Below, one piece after another: positions 41,622 to 50,532 of a stretch of 64,000 nt of DNA. The stretch is from positions 1,860,001 through 1,924,000 of the forward strand of contig CBDCCV010000002.1 in the NCBI GenBank assembly GCA_965215025.1, read 5' to 3'. The stretch comes from CBDCCV01 sp965215025. GTDB taxonomy: Bacteria > Bacteroidota > Rhodothermia > Rhodothermales > Salinibacteraceae. The notes below the pieces were generated by a model, which did no database searches, was not told where the DNA came from, and was given only the letters and a program-made list of their open reading frames with translations. Numbering within the stretch: the first letter of the stretch is position 1; every line of letters begins with the position of its first letter. Made by a program: the position numbers and the translations under genes.

Positions 41622-42947
41622 ATGGCCTTCCTCACGCGCCATATCGAGCAGATCCGGACGACGGACGCCGCCGCGCCGAAGCGGTTCGGCCGGGTGCGCT
41701 CGGTCGTGGGGCTGCTGGTAGAGGCCAACGGGCTGAACGCCGCCGTGGGCGAGCTGTGCTACCTCCACGAGGACGCCGCGCCCGGCAGCCGCCGCATCAA
41801 GGCCGAGGTCGTGGGCGTGCGCGCCGACGCCACCGTGCTGATGCCGCTCGAAGAAACCGTCGGGCTGCGGGCGGGCTGCCTCGTTGAGCGCTCCGACCTC
41901 CCGCTCACCGTGCCCGTGGGCGACGCGCTCCTGGGCCGCGTGATCGACGCCAGCGGACGGCCGCTCGACGGCAAGGGGCCGCTCCGGGCGTTGGGCGAGC
42001 AGCCCGTCCACGCCGACCCGCCCTCGCCCATGCAGCGCCAGCTTATCAGCACGCCGCTGCCGACGGGCGTGCGCGCCATCGACGCGCTCCTGACGCTGGG
42101 CAAGGGGCAGCGCACAGGCATCTTCGCCGGCAGCGGTGTGGGGAAGTCCACGCTCTTGGGCATGATCGCCCGCCGCGCGCGGTCTGACGTCAACGTGATC
42201 GCGCTCATCGGCGAGCGCGGGCGCGAGGTGCGCGAGTTCGTCACCGACATCCTGGGCGAAGAGGGCCTGGGGCGCTCCGTGGTGGTGGCCGTCACGGGCG
42301 ATCAGGCGGCAATGAGCCGCGTCAAGGGCGCCAGCGTCGCCTTCGCCATCGCTGAGCACTTCCGCGACCGCGGCCTCGACGTCTTGATGATGATGGACTC
42401 GATCACGCGCGTGGCGATGGCGCAGCGCGAGATCGGCCTGGCCGTGGGCGAGCCGCCTACCACGCGCGGCTACACGCCCAGCGTCTTCGCCCTCTTGCCA
42501 CGCCTTTTGGAGCGCGCCGGCCCCTCGGCCCACGGCACCATCACCGGCCTCTTTACCGTGCTCGTAGACGGCGACGACATGAATGAGCCAGTGGCCGACG
42601 CCGCGCGCGGTATCCTGGACGGCCACATCGTCCTCTCCCGCCGCCTCGCGCAGGCGGGCCACTACCCGGCCATCGACGTGCTCCAGAGCGCTAGCCGCGT
42701 CATGGGCCGCGTAACCTCGCCCGAGGAGCAGGCCGCCGCCCAGGAGGCCCGCCGCCTTTTAGCCGCCTACCGCGAGGTGGAAGACCTGATCAGCATCGGC
42801 GCCTACGAGGCCGGCAGCGACCCGGCCACCGACCGCGCCATTGCCGCCCACCCTCCGCTCACCGATTTCCTCCAACAGAGCCACACGAAGCCTCCGCGCT
42901 TCGAGGCCGCCGCCGACCTCCGGCGCACGCTCGCCTCTATCGAGTAA
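41622..42947 (+). CDS. fliI: Flagellum-specific export ATPase FliI
   Basis: 441 residues, the normal FliI length. Homologous to the F1 beta subunit: Walker A AGSGVGKS (169-176), IALIGERGREVREFV, LMMMDSITRVAMAQREIGLA and the FliI-specific GEPPTTRGYTPSVFALLPRL. It energises and orders type III export at the cytoplasmic base. The upstream in-frame extension to 41493 translates repeat DNA and was rejected; MAFLTRHIEQ matches family starts. Confidence 0.97.
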   Translation: MAFLTRHIEQIRTTDAAAPKRFGRVRSVVGLLVEANGLNAAVGELCYLHEDAAPGSRRIKAEVVGVRADATVLMPLEETVGLRAGCLVERSDLPLTVPVGDALLGRVIDASGRPLDGKGPLRALGEQPVHADPPSPMQRQLISTPLPTGVRAIDALLTLGKGQRTGIFAGSGVGKSTLLGMIARRARSDVNVIALIGERGREVREFVTDILGEEGLGRSVVVAVTGDQAAMSRVKGASVAFAIAEHFRDRGLDVLMMMDSITRVAMAQREIGLAVGEPPTTRGYTPSVFALLPRLLERAGPSAHGTITGLFTVLVDGDDMNEPVADAARGILDGHIVLSRRLAQAGHYPAIDVLQSASRVMGRVTSPEEQAAAQEARRLLAAYREVEDLISIGAYEAGSDPATDRAIAAHPPLTDFLQQSHTKPPRFEAAADLRRTLASIE

Positions 42948-42962
42948 GGCGCGGCGGCGTCC

Positions 42963-42978
42963 TGGCCGGGCCTTTGCC
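42963..42978 (+). promoter_or_regulatory. Candidate sigma-54 promoter for fliJ cluster
   Basis: TGGCC, six bases, TTGCC: GG and GC ten bases apart and a -12 TTGC matching the consensus. It lies in the 172-base gap after fliI; the fliJ ATG is about 140 bases downstream. A GCCGCACTTCTTT string shared with the flgB control region follows at 43081-43095. Confidence 0.5.
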
Positions 42979-43119
42979 TTATCTACCCCTCCCAGCCGAG
43001 CGGCGCGCCTCGAAGCCGACGCCCTTTTCTTAGAAATCCGGCCTGAACGCTCCACAGCCTCTTTTTGAGCGCCTGACGCCTGCCGCACTTCTTTACTCGC
43101 CATCTCTCGCACGGAAAAA

Positions 43120-43578
43120 ATGTCTGGAAAGAGATTCCGCTTTTCGCTCGAGCGCGTGCTGGAGCTGCGCCGCCGCGAGACCGAGGAAGCCCGGCAGACG
43201 CTCGCTCAGGTGCAGCGCGCGTGCCGGGCGCAGGAGCGGCACGTCGCCGAGGCGCGCCTCCGCCAGGCTACGCTCCAGGAGCAGGCGCCGGTGTTGGCCG
43301 CCGCTTCGGTGCGTGGCTTGCGGCGCTACGCGGCCCACGGCCAGGACCAGCGCCGCGCCTACCGCACGGCCTGCGCGAAGCTGGAGGCGCTCCGCGAGCA
43401 GGAGTCCGCCGCGCAGCGCCGCCTGATGGAAGCGCGCCGCACCGAGGAAGGCCTCGACACGCTGCGCGAGCAGGAAAAGGCCAGGCATGAGAAGGCCTGC
43501 GCCGAGGCCGAAGCCGCCTTTCTCGACGAACAAGCCGTTATGCGTCACCGCCGCACCCGCCGCCCCTCTCTTTTATGA
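43120..43578 (+). CDS. fliJ: Flagellar export protein FliJ
   Basis: 152 residues, a single long antiparallel coiled coil beginning KRFRFSLERVLELRRRETEE, the usual FliJ N-terminal pattern (F.LERVLELR). It is the central stalk of the export ATPase. Its stop codon overlaps the start of the next gene by four bases (ATGA), indicating translational coupling. Confidence 0.92.
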   Translation: MSGKRFRFSLERVLELRRRETEEARQTLAQVQRACRAQERHVAEARLRQATLQEQAPVLAAASVRGLRRYAAHGQDQRRAYRTACAKLEALREQESAAQRRLMEARRTEEGLDTLREQEKARHEKACAEAEAAFLDEQAVMRHRRTRRPSLL

Positions 43579-44156
43579 GCCGAGTCCTTTTCGCCATCGC
43601 CATTGGGTTGGTTTCGTTCGTGCTTAGCGTAGCGGGCGTGTATGTCGCCCTGCCATCGCTGGCCCCCGGCGTCGTGGAAGCCGCGCAGGCCTCGGCCGAC
43701 AGCCTGGGCGCAGCCGACAGCCTGAGCGCAGACCAGGCGGCACGCGACAGCCTGCGCGCCGAACCGCTAGCTGCGGGCGCCGGCCCCGCCGTTGAACCGC
43801 TGGCCGCTGCTGAGGACACGGTAGCCGTGCTGCGCCGCCGGCTGCGCGAGGCCGAGGCCGACGCCGCCCGGCGCCGGGAATCCGTGCAGGCGGCGGAGGA
43901 CCGCCTCGCCACACTCCGCGCCCAGCGCGCGGGCGCCTCGGAGCTGAGCGCGACGCTGGCCGAGATGGAAGACCCCGAACTCGCCGCCATCCTGCGCCGC
44001 CTCGACCTTTCCGTGCTCAAGCGCCTTTACGCCGAGGCCAACGGCCGCAACCGCAAGCGCCTCCTCAAAGCTATGCCCGCCGCTCGCGCCGCCCACTTCG
44101 TCAGCCAGGTCGTCACCGCCGACGCGCCCGCCGAGCACTCTTCGACGAGCCGATAA
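43575..44156 (+). CDS. MotE-like protein: membrane anchor, coiled coil, MgtE-N-like domain
   Basis: 193 residues. N-terminal membrane helix (VLFAIAIGLVSFVLSVAGVY), a long low-complexity linker (Ala, Asp, Ser), a coiled coil (VAVLRRRLREAEADAARRRE), and a C-terminal helical domain with LSATLAEMEDPELAAILRRL and RKRLLKAMPAARAAHFV, resembling the MgtE N-terminal/FliG-like fold. Proteins of this build lie beside fliJ in many flagellar operons and include MotE, the periplasmic chaperone of MotC in rhizobia. The exact role here is unknown. The 4-base overlap with fliJ supports a flagellar role. Confidence 0.75.
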   Translation: MSRVLFAIAIGLVSFVLSVAGVYVALPSLAPGVVEAAQASADSLGAADSLSADQAARDSLRAEPLAAGAGPAVEPLAAAEDTVAVLRRRLREAEADAARRRESVQAAEDRLATLRAQRAGASELSATLAEMEDPELAAILRRLDLSVLKRLYAEANGRNRKRLLKAMPAARAAHFVSQVVTADAPAEHSSTSR

Positions 44157-44219
44157 CCCCCGCCGCCCAACAAGCCGTTACCAACCGGCCCTCCAGAAAG
44201 CTTCTCTGCCTACCCGTTC

Positions 44220-46091
44220 ATGCCGCCGAGCACCTTCCACATAACCAGCGCCCCCGCGCCCGAAGCGGCTCGCCGCCGCGCCCCGGCGGACGCCTCCCTT
44301 CCAACGGCGCCCGAGGCGTCGTTCGCGGCGGTGCTAGCCGGCACGCCGCCCGCCGAGGCTCCGCTGGCGGCGCCTTCGCTGCTGAAACTCGATTCGGCGT
44401 CCCCGTCTGCGCAGCCGCTCGCGCCCGCATCCGCCGGCGCAGCTTCTGAGCGCCCAGCCGGACGCGCTTCAGCAGCCCCCTCCAATGGAATTTCTGGCGC
44501 GGGCAGAAGCGGAGGCGAACTGCCTCTGCCCGCTGGCGCAACCGCTCCGGGGGTCTCGAATGCGCCGCAGCGCCCTTCTGAAGACGCTCTCTTATCGAGA
44601 GGGCGCTTCACGAAGCGGAGACTTCCCACGAAAGAAGTCCCTGCTTCGCCCACGGCTTCCTTGCCCTCCGAAGCGACCGCTTCTTCTGCGGCGCGCGCGC
44701 CGGTGCCGGCTGCCCCTCTGATCGCCTCAGCGCCGGCCGGATCGATACCCCGCGCTCCCGCTCACGAATCTGCCACTTCGCAATCCGCACGCACGCAGTC
44801 TGCGGCAATGACGGATTCTGCGGAGGCGACCGCGCCACGTGCCACTCACGAGCCATCGGCGCCGCGCGCCGCGACGCGCCCGGTTCAGCGAGCGGGCCGC
44901 CCGGCTTCGTCGCCCGCCGCTGTCCCAGTGACATCGCCCGCGGCACTCAAGGCCGATGCTGCCTCGGCCTCCGAGCCACGCGCCGCCGCGCCGGCCTCCC
45001 CTCATGAGCAGACGCCAGCCGTCAAGGGACCGCGCGCCGAGGCGATGCCCGCCGATGCCTCCGCGCCTCCGCGTGCCCATCAGCGGCTGCGGAGCGGCAC
45101 GGCGACCCCGGAGCGGCCTGCGCCGACCCCGACGCGTGCCGGCGAGCCGCCGCGCGCCGAGGCCACGGCCCGTCCTCAACCTCGCGCCGCCCACGTTTCT
45201 CCAGCCGACGCATCGGGCAGCGCCGCCCCAGCCGCCCCGCAGACAACCGCGCGTGTAGCAGCCGCATCCGCCACAGCCGCCGCCTCTGTGGACGCGCGCC
45301 CGACTGAGCATCGCCCCGCCGGCGTGCAGCCCAGCACGCCTCCCGACGCACACGCGCCCGCCGCCGAAGAGCAAGAATCTTCGGCGCAGCGCGACGCTCG
45401 TGGCGGGCACAGCCGGCAACGCAACGGCTTTGCCAAGCGCTCTTTCCCTTCCGCCACTGCAGTCGGCACCGGCACGGCAACCGGCGCCGCTGACGTCCGC
45501 CCCGGCGAGGGGGGCGCGAAGCCGGCGCTCGAGCCGCTCTCCTCAAGCACGCTTTCCGATGCCGCCCCGCTGGCCGCTGCCGAATCGGCGGCTTCGCAGC
45601 CCCTGGACGCGCAGGGAGCGACAGGCGAGGCCGCAGCCAAGGCGAAGGGCGGCGAAGCGGCTCCCGCGCGAGCGCCGCAGCGGGCGCTGGCGGCGGCCTG
45701 GGCGCGCGCCCTCGCCAGCGGCCCCACGCGCACGGATCTCTTGGCCGGCGGATGGAAGGTCTTGCAGATGCCGCTCCGCCAGGGCGACGGCACCGTGACC
45801 ATCAAGGCGCGGCGCGAAGAGGACCAGATGGCCGTCGCCGTCGGCTTCAGCGACGCTAAGCTCCGCGCGCAAGCCGCCGCCAGCCCGCAGCACCTCCACG
45901 ACGCCCTCCAGGCGCAGTACGAAGGCGCCGTCGATTTCTCGCTCATGGACGGCGGCGAAAGCAGCGGGTCTTTCGACGAGCGCGCCGCCAGTCCATCCGC
46001 AGGCGACGCCTCTGCTCCCGCCGAGCGCGAGGACGGCGAGGAACAGCCGCCGCCGGCCCGCACCGGCGCTCGCCACGAGTGGATCGGCTGA
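44220..46091 (+). CDS. fliK: Flagellar hook-length control protein FliK
   Basis: 623 residues. The first about 490 are low-complexity and extremely rich in Ala, Pro, Ser, Thr and Arg, as expected of a stretched molecular ruler. A compact C-terminal domain (about 500-595) has the FliK pattern: WKVLQMPLRQGDGTVTIKAR, EEDQMAVAVGFSDAKLRAQA, LHDALQAQYEGAVDFSLMDG. Its contact with FlhB (57563) switches export specificity from hook to filament. Position before flgD and flgE fits. The long ruler part makes the exact start uncertain. Confidence 0.88.
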   Translation: MPPSTFHITSAPAPEAARRRAPADASLPTAPEASFAAVLAGTPPAEAPLAAPSLLKLDSASPSAQPLAPASAGAASERPAGRASAAPSNGISGAGRSGGELPLPAGATAPGVSNAPQRPSEDALLSRGRFTKRRLPTKEVPASPTASLPSEATASSAARAPVPAAPLIASAPAGSIPRAPAHESATSQSARTQSAAMTDSAEATAPRATHEPSAPRAATRPVQRAGRPASSPAAVPVTSPAALKADAASASEPRAAAPASPHEQTPAVKGPRAEAMPADASAPPRAHQRLRSGTATPERPAPTPTRAGEPPRAEATARPQPRAAHVSPADASGSAAPAAPQTTARVAAASATAAASVDARPTEHRPAGVQPSTPPDAHAPAAEEQESSAQRDARGGHSRQRNGFAKRSFPSATAVGTGTATGAADVRPGEGGAKPALEPLSSSTLSDAAPLAAAESAASQPLDAQGATGEAAAKAKGGEAAPARAPQRALAAAWARALASGPTRTDLLAGGWKVLQMPLRQGDGTVTIKARREEDQMAVAVGFSDAKLRAQAAASPQHLHDALQAQYEGAVDFSLMDGGESSGSFDERAASPSAGDASAPAEREDGEEQPPPARTGARHEWIG

Positions 46092-46151
46092 TCCGGCCCT
46101 TTTCTACGAGCCACACGCTACACGCCTCTCAACTCAATCTCCTTTTCCGCC

Positions 46152-46850
46152 ATGAATATCTCCAACCCCGCAGCGGCCTCCGCCTCGCCCGGCGCAGCCT
46201 CCAGCGCGTCGGCGCTCGGCCAGGCTGCCGGCAACAACGACCTGGGCAAAGAGGCCTTCCTGCGCCTTCTGGTGACGCAGCTCAGCAACCAGGACCCCAT
46301 GAACCCGATGAAGGGGCAGGAATTCGCCGCGCAGCTCGCGCAGTTCAGCTCGGTGGAGCAGCTTACGAACATCAACAAGACGCTCGAAAACCAGCAGCAG
46401 GCCAGCGGCTTGCTCTCGCAGAGCGTCAACAGCGGCGTGGCGGCCGACCTCTTGGGCAAGCAGGTCGAGGCCGAGGGCAACCAGATCGCCTGGGACGGCG
46501 AGGGCGAGGCGCCGATGCGCTTCAACCTGGACGCCCCTGCGGAAAACGCCACGCTCACCATCCGCGACGCCGCCGGCAACGCCGTGGCTACGAAGACGCT
46601 CAGTGATCTCGACGCCGGCGCGCAGGAAGCCGGCTGGGACGGCACGAACGACGCCGGCAGCCGCCTCGCCCCCGGCGCCTACTCCTTCGACGTGGAAGCC
46701 ACCGACGCCGCCGGCAACCCCGTGGCCGCGCAGACCCGCCTGAGCGGGCGCGTGGACCGCGTCACCTTCGGCGCGGACGGCGTCATGCTCTGGGTGAACG
46801 GCACGAAGCTGCCGATGGGCGCCGTCGAGAGCGTCGAGCCGGCCTCGTAA
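46152..46850 (+). CDS. flgD: Hook assembly scaffold (hook cap) protein FlgD
   Basis: 232 residues. The conserved N-terminal motif is GKEAFLRLLVTQLSNQDPMN plus KGQEFAAQLAQFSSVEQL; the C-terminal part is two beta domains (AENATLTIRDAAGNAVATKT, WDGTNDAGSRLAPGAYSF). It caps the growing hook and is later replaced by FlgK. Confidence 0.95.
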   Translation: MNISNPAAASASPGAASSASALGQAAGNNDLGKEAFLRLLVTQLSNQDPMNPMKGQEFAAQLAQFSSVEQLTNINKTLENQQQASGLLSQSVNSGVAADLLGKQVEAEGNQIAWDGEGEAPMRFNLDAPAENATLTIRDAAGNAVATKTLSDLDAGAQEAGWDGTNDAGSRLAPGAYSFDVEATDAAGNPVAAQTRLSGRVDRVTFGADGVMLWVNGTKLPMGAVESVEPAS

Positions 46851-46885
46851 CCCGCCTTTTTCTCAGCCCGATTTCCTCGAACGCC

Positions 46886-47284
46886 ATGAACGTACGCCAC
46901 CTGGCCGCGCGAGTCGGCCCCGCGAAGCAAACGCCGAGGCGGGACACCCCGCCGTCGCCGCCCGATGCATCGCCGGCCTCGAACGGACCGTCGTTTGCCG
47001 ATCAGCTGCGGCAGGCGCAAGAGCCGGCTCCCGACGTCACGCTCTCGGCGCACGCCGAGAAGCGCGTCCGGCAGCGCGGCATCTCGATGACGGCCCCGGA
47101 GCAGCGCGCCCTCGCCGGCGCGATGGACCAGCTTGGCGCTCAGAACGCGAAAGACGCCGTCCTCCTCCGCGCCGACGCCGCCTTCGTGGTCAACGTGCCG
47201 AGCCGCACCGTCGTCACCGCCGTCGGCGCCGGCGAGATGAAAGCGCGCACCTTCACGCAGATTGACAGCGCCATGCTCTTGTAG
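46886..47284 (+). CDS. Flagellar operon protein (flg_new family)
   Basis: 132 residues. The central part LSAHAEKRVRQRGISMTAPE and the end FTQIDSAMLL correspond to a small conserved family often called flagellar operon protein (TIGR02530 type), normally found between flgD and flgE as here. The first 45 residues are proline-rich and variable. Function in the family is not established. It lies 35 bases after flgD. Confidence 0.85.
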   Translation: MNVRHLAARVGPAKQTPRRDTPPSPPDASPASNGPSFADQLRQAQEPAPDVTLSAHAEKRVRQRGISMTAPEQRALAGAMDQLGAQNAKDAVLLRADAAFVVNVPSRTVVTAVGAGEMKARTFTQIDSAMLL

Positions 47285-47460
47285 CTGCGCCTCAACAAAT
47301 GGGCGCGACGCCTCGCGTCCCCTTGCAACCGCACCCGGCAGGACCCACGCGCACCGACGCGCCCTCGCGCTCGGACCGCCACGGGACGCCGGCGCGCAGC
47401 CGACCGACCGACGTTGCGCCTCTTTCGACACCACACCAACCAAGACAACAGGTACCCGAG

Positions 47461-48750
47461 ATGATTCGCTCTCTCCGAACCGGCGTTTCCGGACTCAAAA
47501 GCAACCAGACCCGCATGGACGTGGTCGGCAACAACATCGCCAACGTGAACACGACGGCGTTCAAGCGCAGCCGCGCGGCCTTTAACGAGGTGCTCGGGCA
47601 GCAGCTCCTGGGCGTGGGCCGCACGGCCGGCGGCTCCGGCATCAACCCCTCGCACGTAGGCCTGGGCGTCTCGGTCGGCTCCATCGACCAGAACTGGGGC
47701 CAGGGATCGCTCGAGAACACCGGCATCCAGACGGACCTCGCCCTCAACGGCGACGGCTTCTTCATCGCCAGCCCGAAGAAGGGCACGAGCAGCGACCAGC
47801 GGATGCTCACGCGCGCCGGCAACTTCACCTTCAACCAGAACGGCGAGTTCGTCACCGCCAACGGCCTGAACGTGCAGGGCTGGGCCTTTGACGACGAGGG
47901 CACGCTCAACACGGGCCAGCTCCAGAACGTGCAGTTCGACCCCAACGCGCAGTCGGCCGCCAAGCGCACCGAGACGATCTCCATCGGCGGCAACCTCTCG
48001 GCCGAGCTGTCGGCCAACGCTTCCGACCCCGACCTCGACGCCGACCGCACGAGCATCTCGACGGTGATCTACGACGAGCAGGGCACGCCGAAGACCGTTA
48101 CCATCGCCTTCACCAAAAGCCAGGACATGGGCGTTGACGGCAACACCGAGGACGCGTGGGACTTCACCGTGAAGGACCCGGAAACGGGCACGGACCTCGG
48201 CACCGGCTCGCTCGCCTTCGATGCGCAGGGCAAGCTCTCCTCCCCCTCCACCGCCGACTTCGACTGGGACATCGACGGCAACGGCGCGGACGAGACCTTT
48301 ACGCTCGACTTCGGCGACTCGGACAGCGGCGGCATCACGCAGTTCAGCGGCTCGACGACGACGGCCGTGACGGACCAGGACGGGAACTCGCCCGGCACGC
48401 TCGCCGGCTACTCGATCAACCCCGAGGGCGTCCTCGAACTCAACTTCACCAACGGCGAGCAGAAGAAGCTCTTCCAGCTGGCCATCGGCAACGTCAACAA
48501 CGCCAACGGGCTGGAGCAGCAGGGCGAGAACTTCTACACGACCACGAGCGCCTCGGGCGACCTCCAGCTCGGCCGCGCCGGGCGCGACGTGCGCACGGCC
48601 GTCGTGGCCGGCACGCTGGAGTCGAGCAACGTGGACCTCGCCACCGAGTTCACGGAGATGATCATCGCGCAGCGCGGCTACCAGGCCTCGGCGCGCGTGA
48701 TCACCACCTCGGACGAGATCATGCAGGAAACCGTCCAGCTCAAGCGCTAA
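47461..48750 (+). CDS. flgE: Flagellar hook protein FlgE
   Basis: 429 residues. N-terminus MIRSLRTGVSGLKSNQTRMD and GNNIANVNTTAFKRSRAAFN is the hook signature; NTGIQTDLALNGDGFFI follows; the C-terminus has GTLESSNVDLATEFTEMIIA and QRGYQASARVITTSDEIM. The central region is acidic (many Asp), as in secreted proteins of salt-adapted bacteria. The frame is open 54 codons upstream without flagellar similarity, so the ATG at 47461 is used. Last gene of the flgB-flgE cluster; a strong terminator follows. Confidence 0.97.
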   Translation: MIRSLRTGVSGLKSNQTRMDVVGNNIANVNTTAFKRSRAAFNEVLGQQLLGVGRTAGGSGINPSHVGLGVSVGSIDQNWGQGSLENTGIQTDLALNGDGFFIASPKKGTSSDQRMLTRAGNFTFNQNGEFVTANGLNVQGWAFDDEGTLNTGQLQNVQFDPNAQSAAKRTETISIGGNLSAELSANASDPDLDADRTSISTVIYDEQGTPKTVTIAFTKSQDMGVDGNTEDAWDFTVKDPETGTDLGTGSLAFDAQGKLSSPSTADFDWDIDGNGADETFTLDFGDSDSGGITQFSGSTTTAVTDQDGNSPGTLAGYSINPEGVLELNFTNGEQKKLFQLAIGNVNNANGLEQQGENFYTTTSASGDLQLGRAGRDVRTAVVAGTLESSNVDLATEFTEMIIAQRGYQASARVITTSDEIMQETVQLKR

Positions 48751-48808
48751 ACCCCGCCTAGGCCGCCTCTCGCCAAAGCTGAGCAGCCCGGCTTTCTTCG
48801 CATCAGAC

Positions 48809-48866
48809 GAGCCTCCGCGCCGACCGGCCGTGCCGCCGGGACGCCGCGCGGAGGCTCGGTTCGTTT
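48809..48866 (+). terminator. Terminator after flgE
   Basis: GAGCCTCCGCGC (48809-48820) and GCGCGGAGGCTC (48846-48857) form a perfect 12-bp stem, followed by a T-rich GGTTCGTTTCG. It closes the flgB-flgE cluster before the cheY promoter. Nothing else in the 48751-49052 gap looks like a gene. Confidence 0.8.
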
Positions 48867-48938
48867 CGCCGCTCGGCTGAATGCTTCCCCCGCAAACCGC
48901 CCTCGCATCCGCCGCGCCGGGAAAAATGGGCGCTTCCG

Positions 48939-48966
48939 TTTAAGAACGGCCGCGCGCTGACGATAA
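48939..48966 (+). promoter_or_regulatory. Sigma-28-type promoter for cheY
   Basis: TTTAAG (48939-48944), 14 bases, GACGATAA (48959-48966), one mismatch from the GCCGATAA consensus. A short A-run (GAAAAATGGG) lies just upstream. The cheY ATG is 87 bases downstream of the -10. Confidence 0.85.
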
Positions 48967-49052
48967 CTCACGTATCCGAACCCACTCCGGCCCGCTTCGG
49001 CGGCGCCTCTACGGCTTTCTGTTTCCCCCGACCAACCCAACGGTACCCCGTC

Positions 49053-49421
49053 ATGAAATTCCTCGTCGTTGATGACTCCCCCACCATGCGCCGCATCGTG
49101 TGCAACGCGCTCAAAGAGATCGGCTACAGCGAGATGAACGAGGCCGGCGACGGCGCCGCCGCCCTCGAAACGCTCAACGCCGAGTCCGCCGACTTCGTCA
49201 TCACGGACTGGAACATGCCCACGATGAACGGGCTGGAGCTGACCAAAGAGATCCGCGGGCACGCCGAGTACGGCGAGCTGCCTATCCTGATGATCACCAC
49301 GCGCGGCATGAAGGAAGACGTCGTGGCCGCCATGCAGGCGCGCGTCAACAACTACGTCGTCAAGCCCTTCACGCCCGACGTGCTCCGCGAGAAGATCGAC
49401 GCGATCCTCCAAACCGCTTAA
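49053..49421 (+). CDS. cheY: Chemotaxis response regulator CheY
   Basis: 122 residues, a stand-alone receiver domain. Acidic pair Asp7/Asp8, phosphoacceptor Asp52 (VITDWNMPTMNG), Thr82/Thr83, Tyr101 and Lys104 (YVVKPF) are all in place. When phosphorylated by CheA it binds FliM and FliN and reverses the motor. Next to cheZ and motAB, behind its own late promoter. Far from the cheA operon but under the same promoter type. Confidence 0.97.
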   Translation: MKFLVVDDSPTMRRIVCNALKEIGYSEMNEAGDGAAALETLNAESADFVITDWNMPTMNGLELTKEIRGHAEYGELPILMITTRGMKEDVVAAMQARVNNYVVKPFTPDVLREKIDAILQTA

Positions 49422-49434
49422 AGCCCCCACTCCC

Positions 49435-50367
49435 ATGGACTCCCCTACCAACTTCGACTCCCTCCTCAACAAGCTGGAGGAAGTCCGCGCGGTTTTCGTG
49501 CTGAGCCGGCGCTCCATGCCGTTCCTGGAGGAATTCTTCGGCTTCGTGCAGGACGTGGCGCCGCTTATCGAGGAGATCGACAAGGCCATCCGCCAGAGCA
49601 GCGGCGAGATGCCGCAGGCCAAGTCGCAGCTCGAGAGCGTCTCGCAGGCGACCGAGCTGGCCACCACGGAGATCCTCGACCTCGTGGACGCCGTCCTGGC
49701 CGACCTCTGCGGCATCGAGCAGCGGATCGAGCGCGCCGCCGCGCAGGCCGCCGCCCTCGAAGCCGCCGACGAGCGCCTGATGGCGCTGCTGCGCGACGCG
49801 CTCGGCCCCGACGAGGCCGCCCTCTTGTCCGACGCCGAGGCTATCTACGAAGAGAAGCAGGCCCTCCGCGCCGAGCACGCCGCCGCCGATGATGTGGACG
49901 AGAGCGACGCGCTCGCTGCCGTCCGTCAGAAGATGAACCGCATCATGCTCTCGCTTCAGGTGCAGGACATCACCTCGCAGCAGATCGCCGGCGTGAACCA
50001 CCTCATCGAGTCGGTGCGCACGCGCCTTACGGATCTGACGCGGCGCTTCACGGCCGGCGGGGCGCCGCCCGTGGCCGCCCGGCCCGCCGCCAGCGAGCCG
50101 CTCACCTTCGACGCCGACGCGCGCTACGACCACGCCCCCGACCGGCAGCAGATGGCCGACGACCTGATCGCGTCCTTCGGCAGCGGCGCGACCGGCAGCG
50201 GCGCGACCGACAGCGACGAGCCTGGCAGTGACCTGCCTGAGAGCGATGCCTTCGCCGGCGACGGCCACGCCTCGGACGAGGCGCCGGACGCTCCGGCCGG
50301 TGCTCCAGCCGACGACGCCGCAGGTGCGCCCGTCTCGCAGGACGACATCGACGCCCTTTTTCAGTAG
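49435..50367 (+). CDS. cheZ: Protein phosphatase CheZ
   Basis: 310 residues. Long helical hairpin with the CheZ active-site pattern MLSLQVQDITSQQIAGVNHL: Asp178 and Gln182 stand four residues apart as in E. coli Asp143/Gln147. An acidic, Gly/Ala/Ser-rich flexible linker (about 205-298) leads to a C-terminal peptide SQDDIDALFQ, which should bind CheY. It speeds dephosphorylation of CheY-P. Located 13 bases after cheY. The C-terminal peptide resembles the N-terminal CheY-binding motif of FliM (LSQEEIDVLL in this window). Confidence 0.88.
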   Translation: MDSPTNFDSLLNKLEEVRAVFVLSRRSMPFLEEFFGFVQDVAPLIEEIDKAIRQSSGEMPQAKSQLESVSQATELATTEILDLVDAVLADLCGIEQRIERAAAQAAALEAADERLMALLRDALGPDEAALLSDAEAIYEEKQALRAEHAAADDVDESDALAAVRQKMNRIMLSLQVQDITSQQIAGVNHLIESVRTRLTDLTRRFTAGGAPPVAARPAASEPLTFDADARYDHAPDRQQMADDLIASFGSGATGSGATDSDEPGSDLPESDAFAGDGHASDEAPDAPAGAPADDAAGAPVSQDDIDALFQ

Positions 50368-50532
50368 CGGCTCGCGGTCCCTCGCCGGGTCGCGCTCGGC
50401 GGCTCCGCCACTGCCGACTCTGCCATTGCCGCCGGCCGGTTAGAAGAACGCGGCGGGGAATATTTTTCCGGCTTCCGGGCGGCATTCTTTCCGCTTACCT
50501 GCATTCTCGTTCAGCTCCCATAAGGAGAAGTC

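Noticed and set aside
50480..50495. Sigma-54-like spacing (CGGCA, six bases, CCGCT) before motA
   Set aside because: The GG and GC are ten bases apart, but neither element matches the consensus well; likely chance in G+C-rich DNA.
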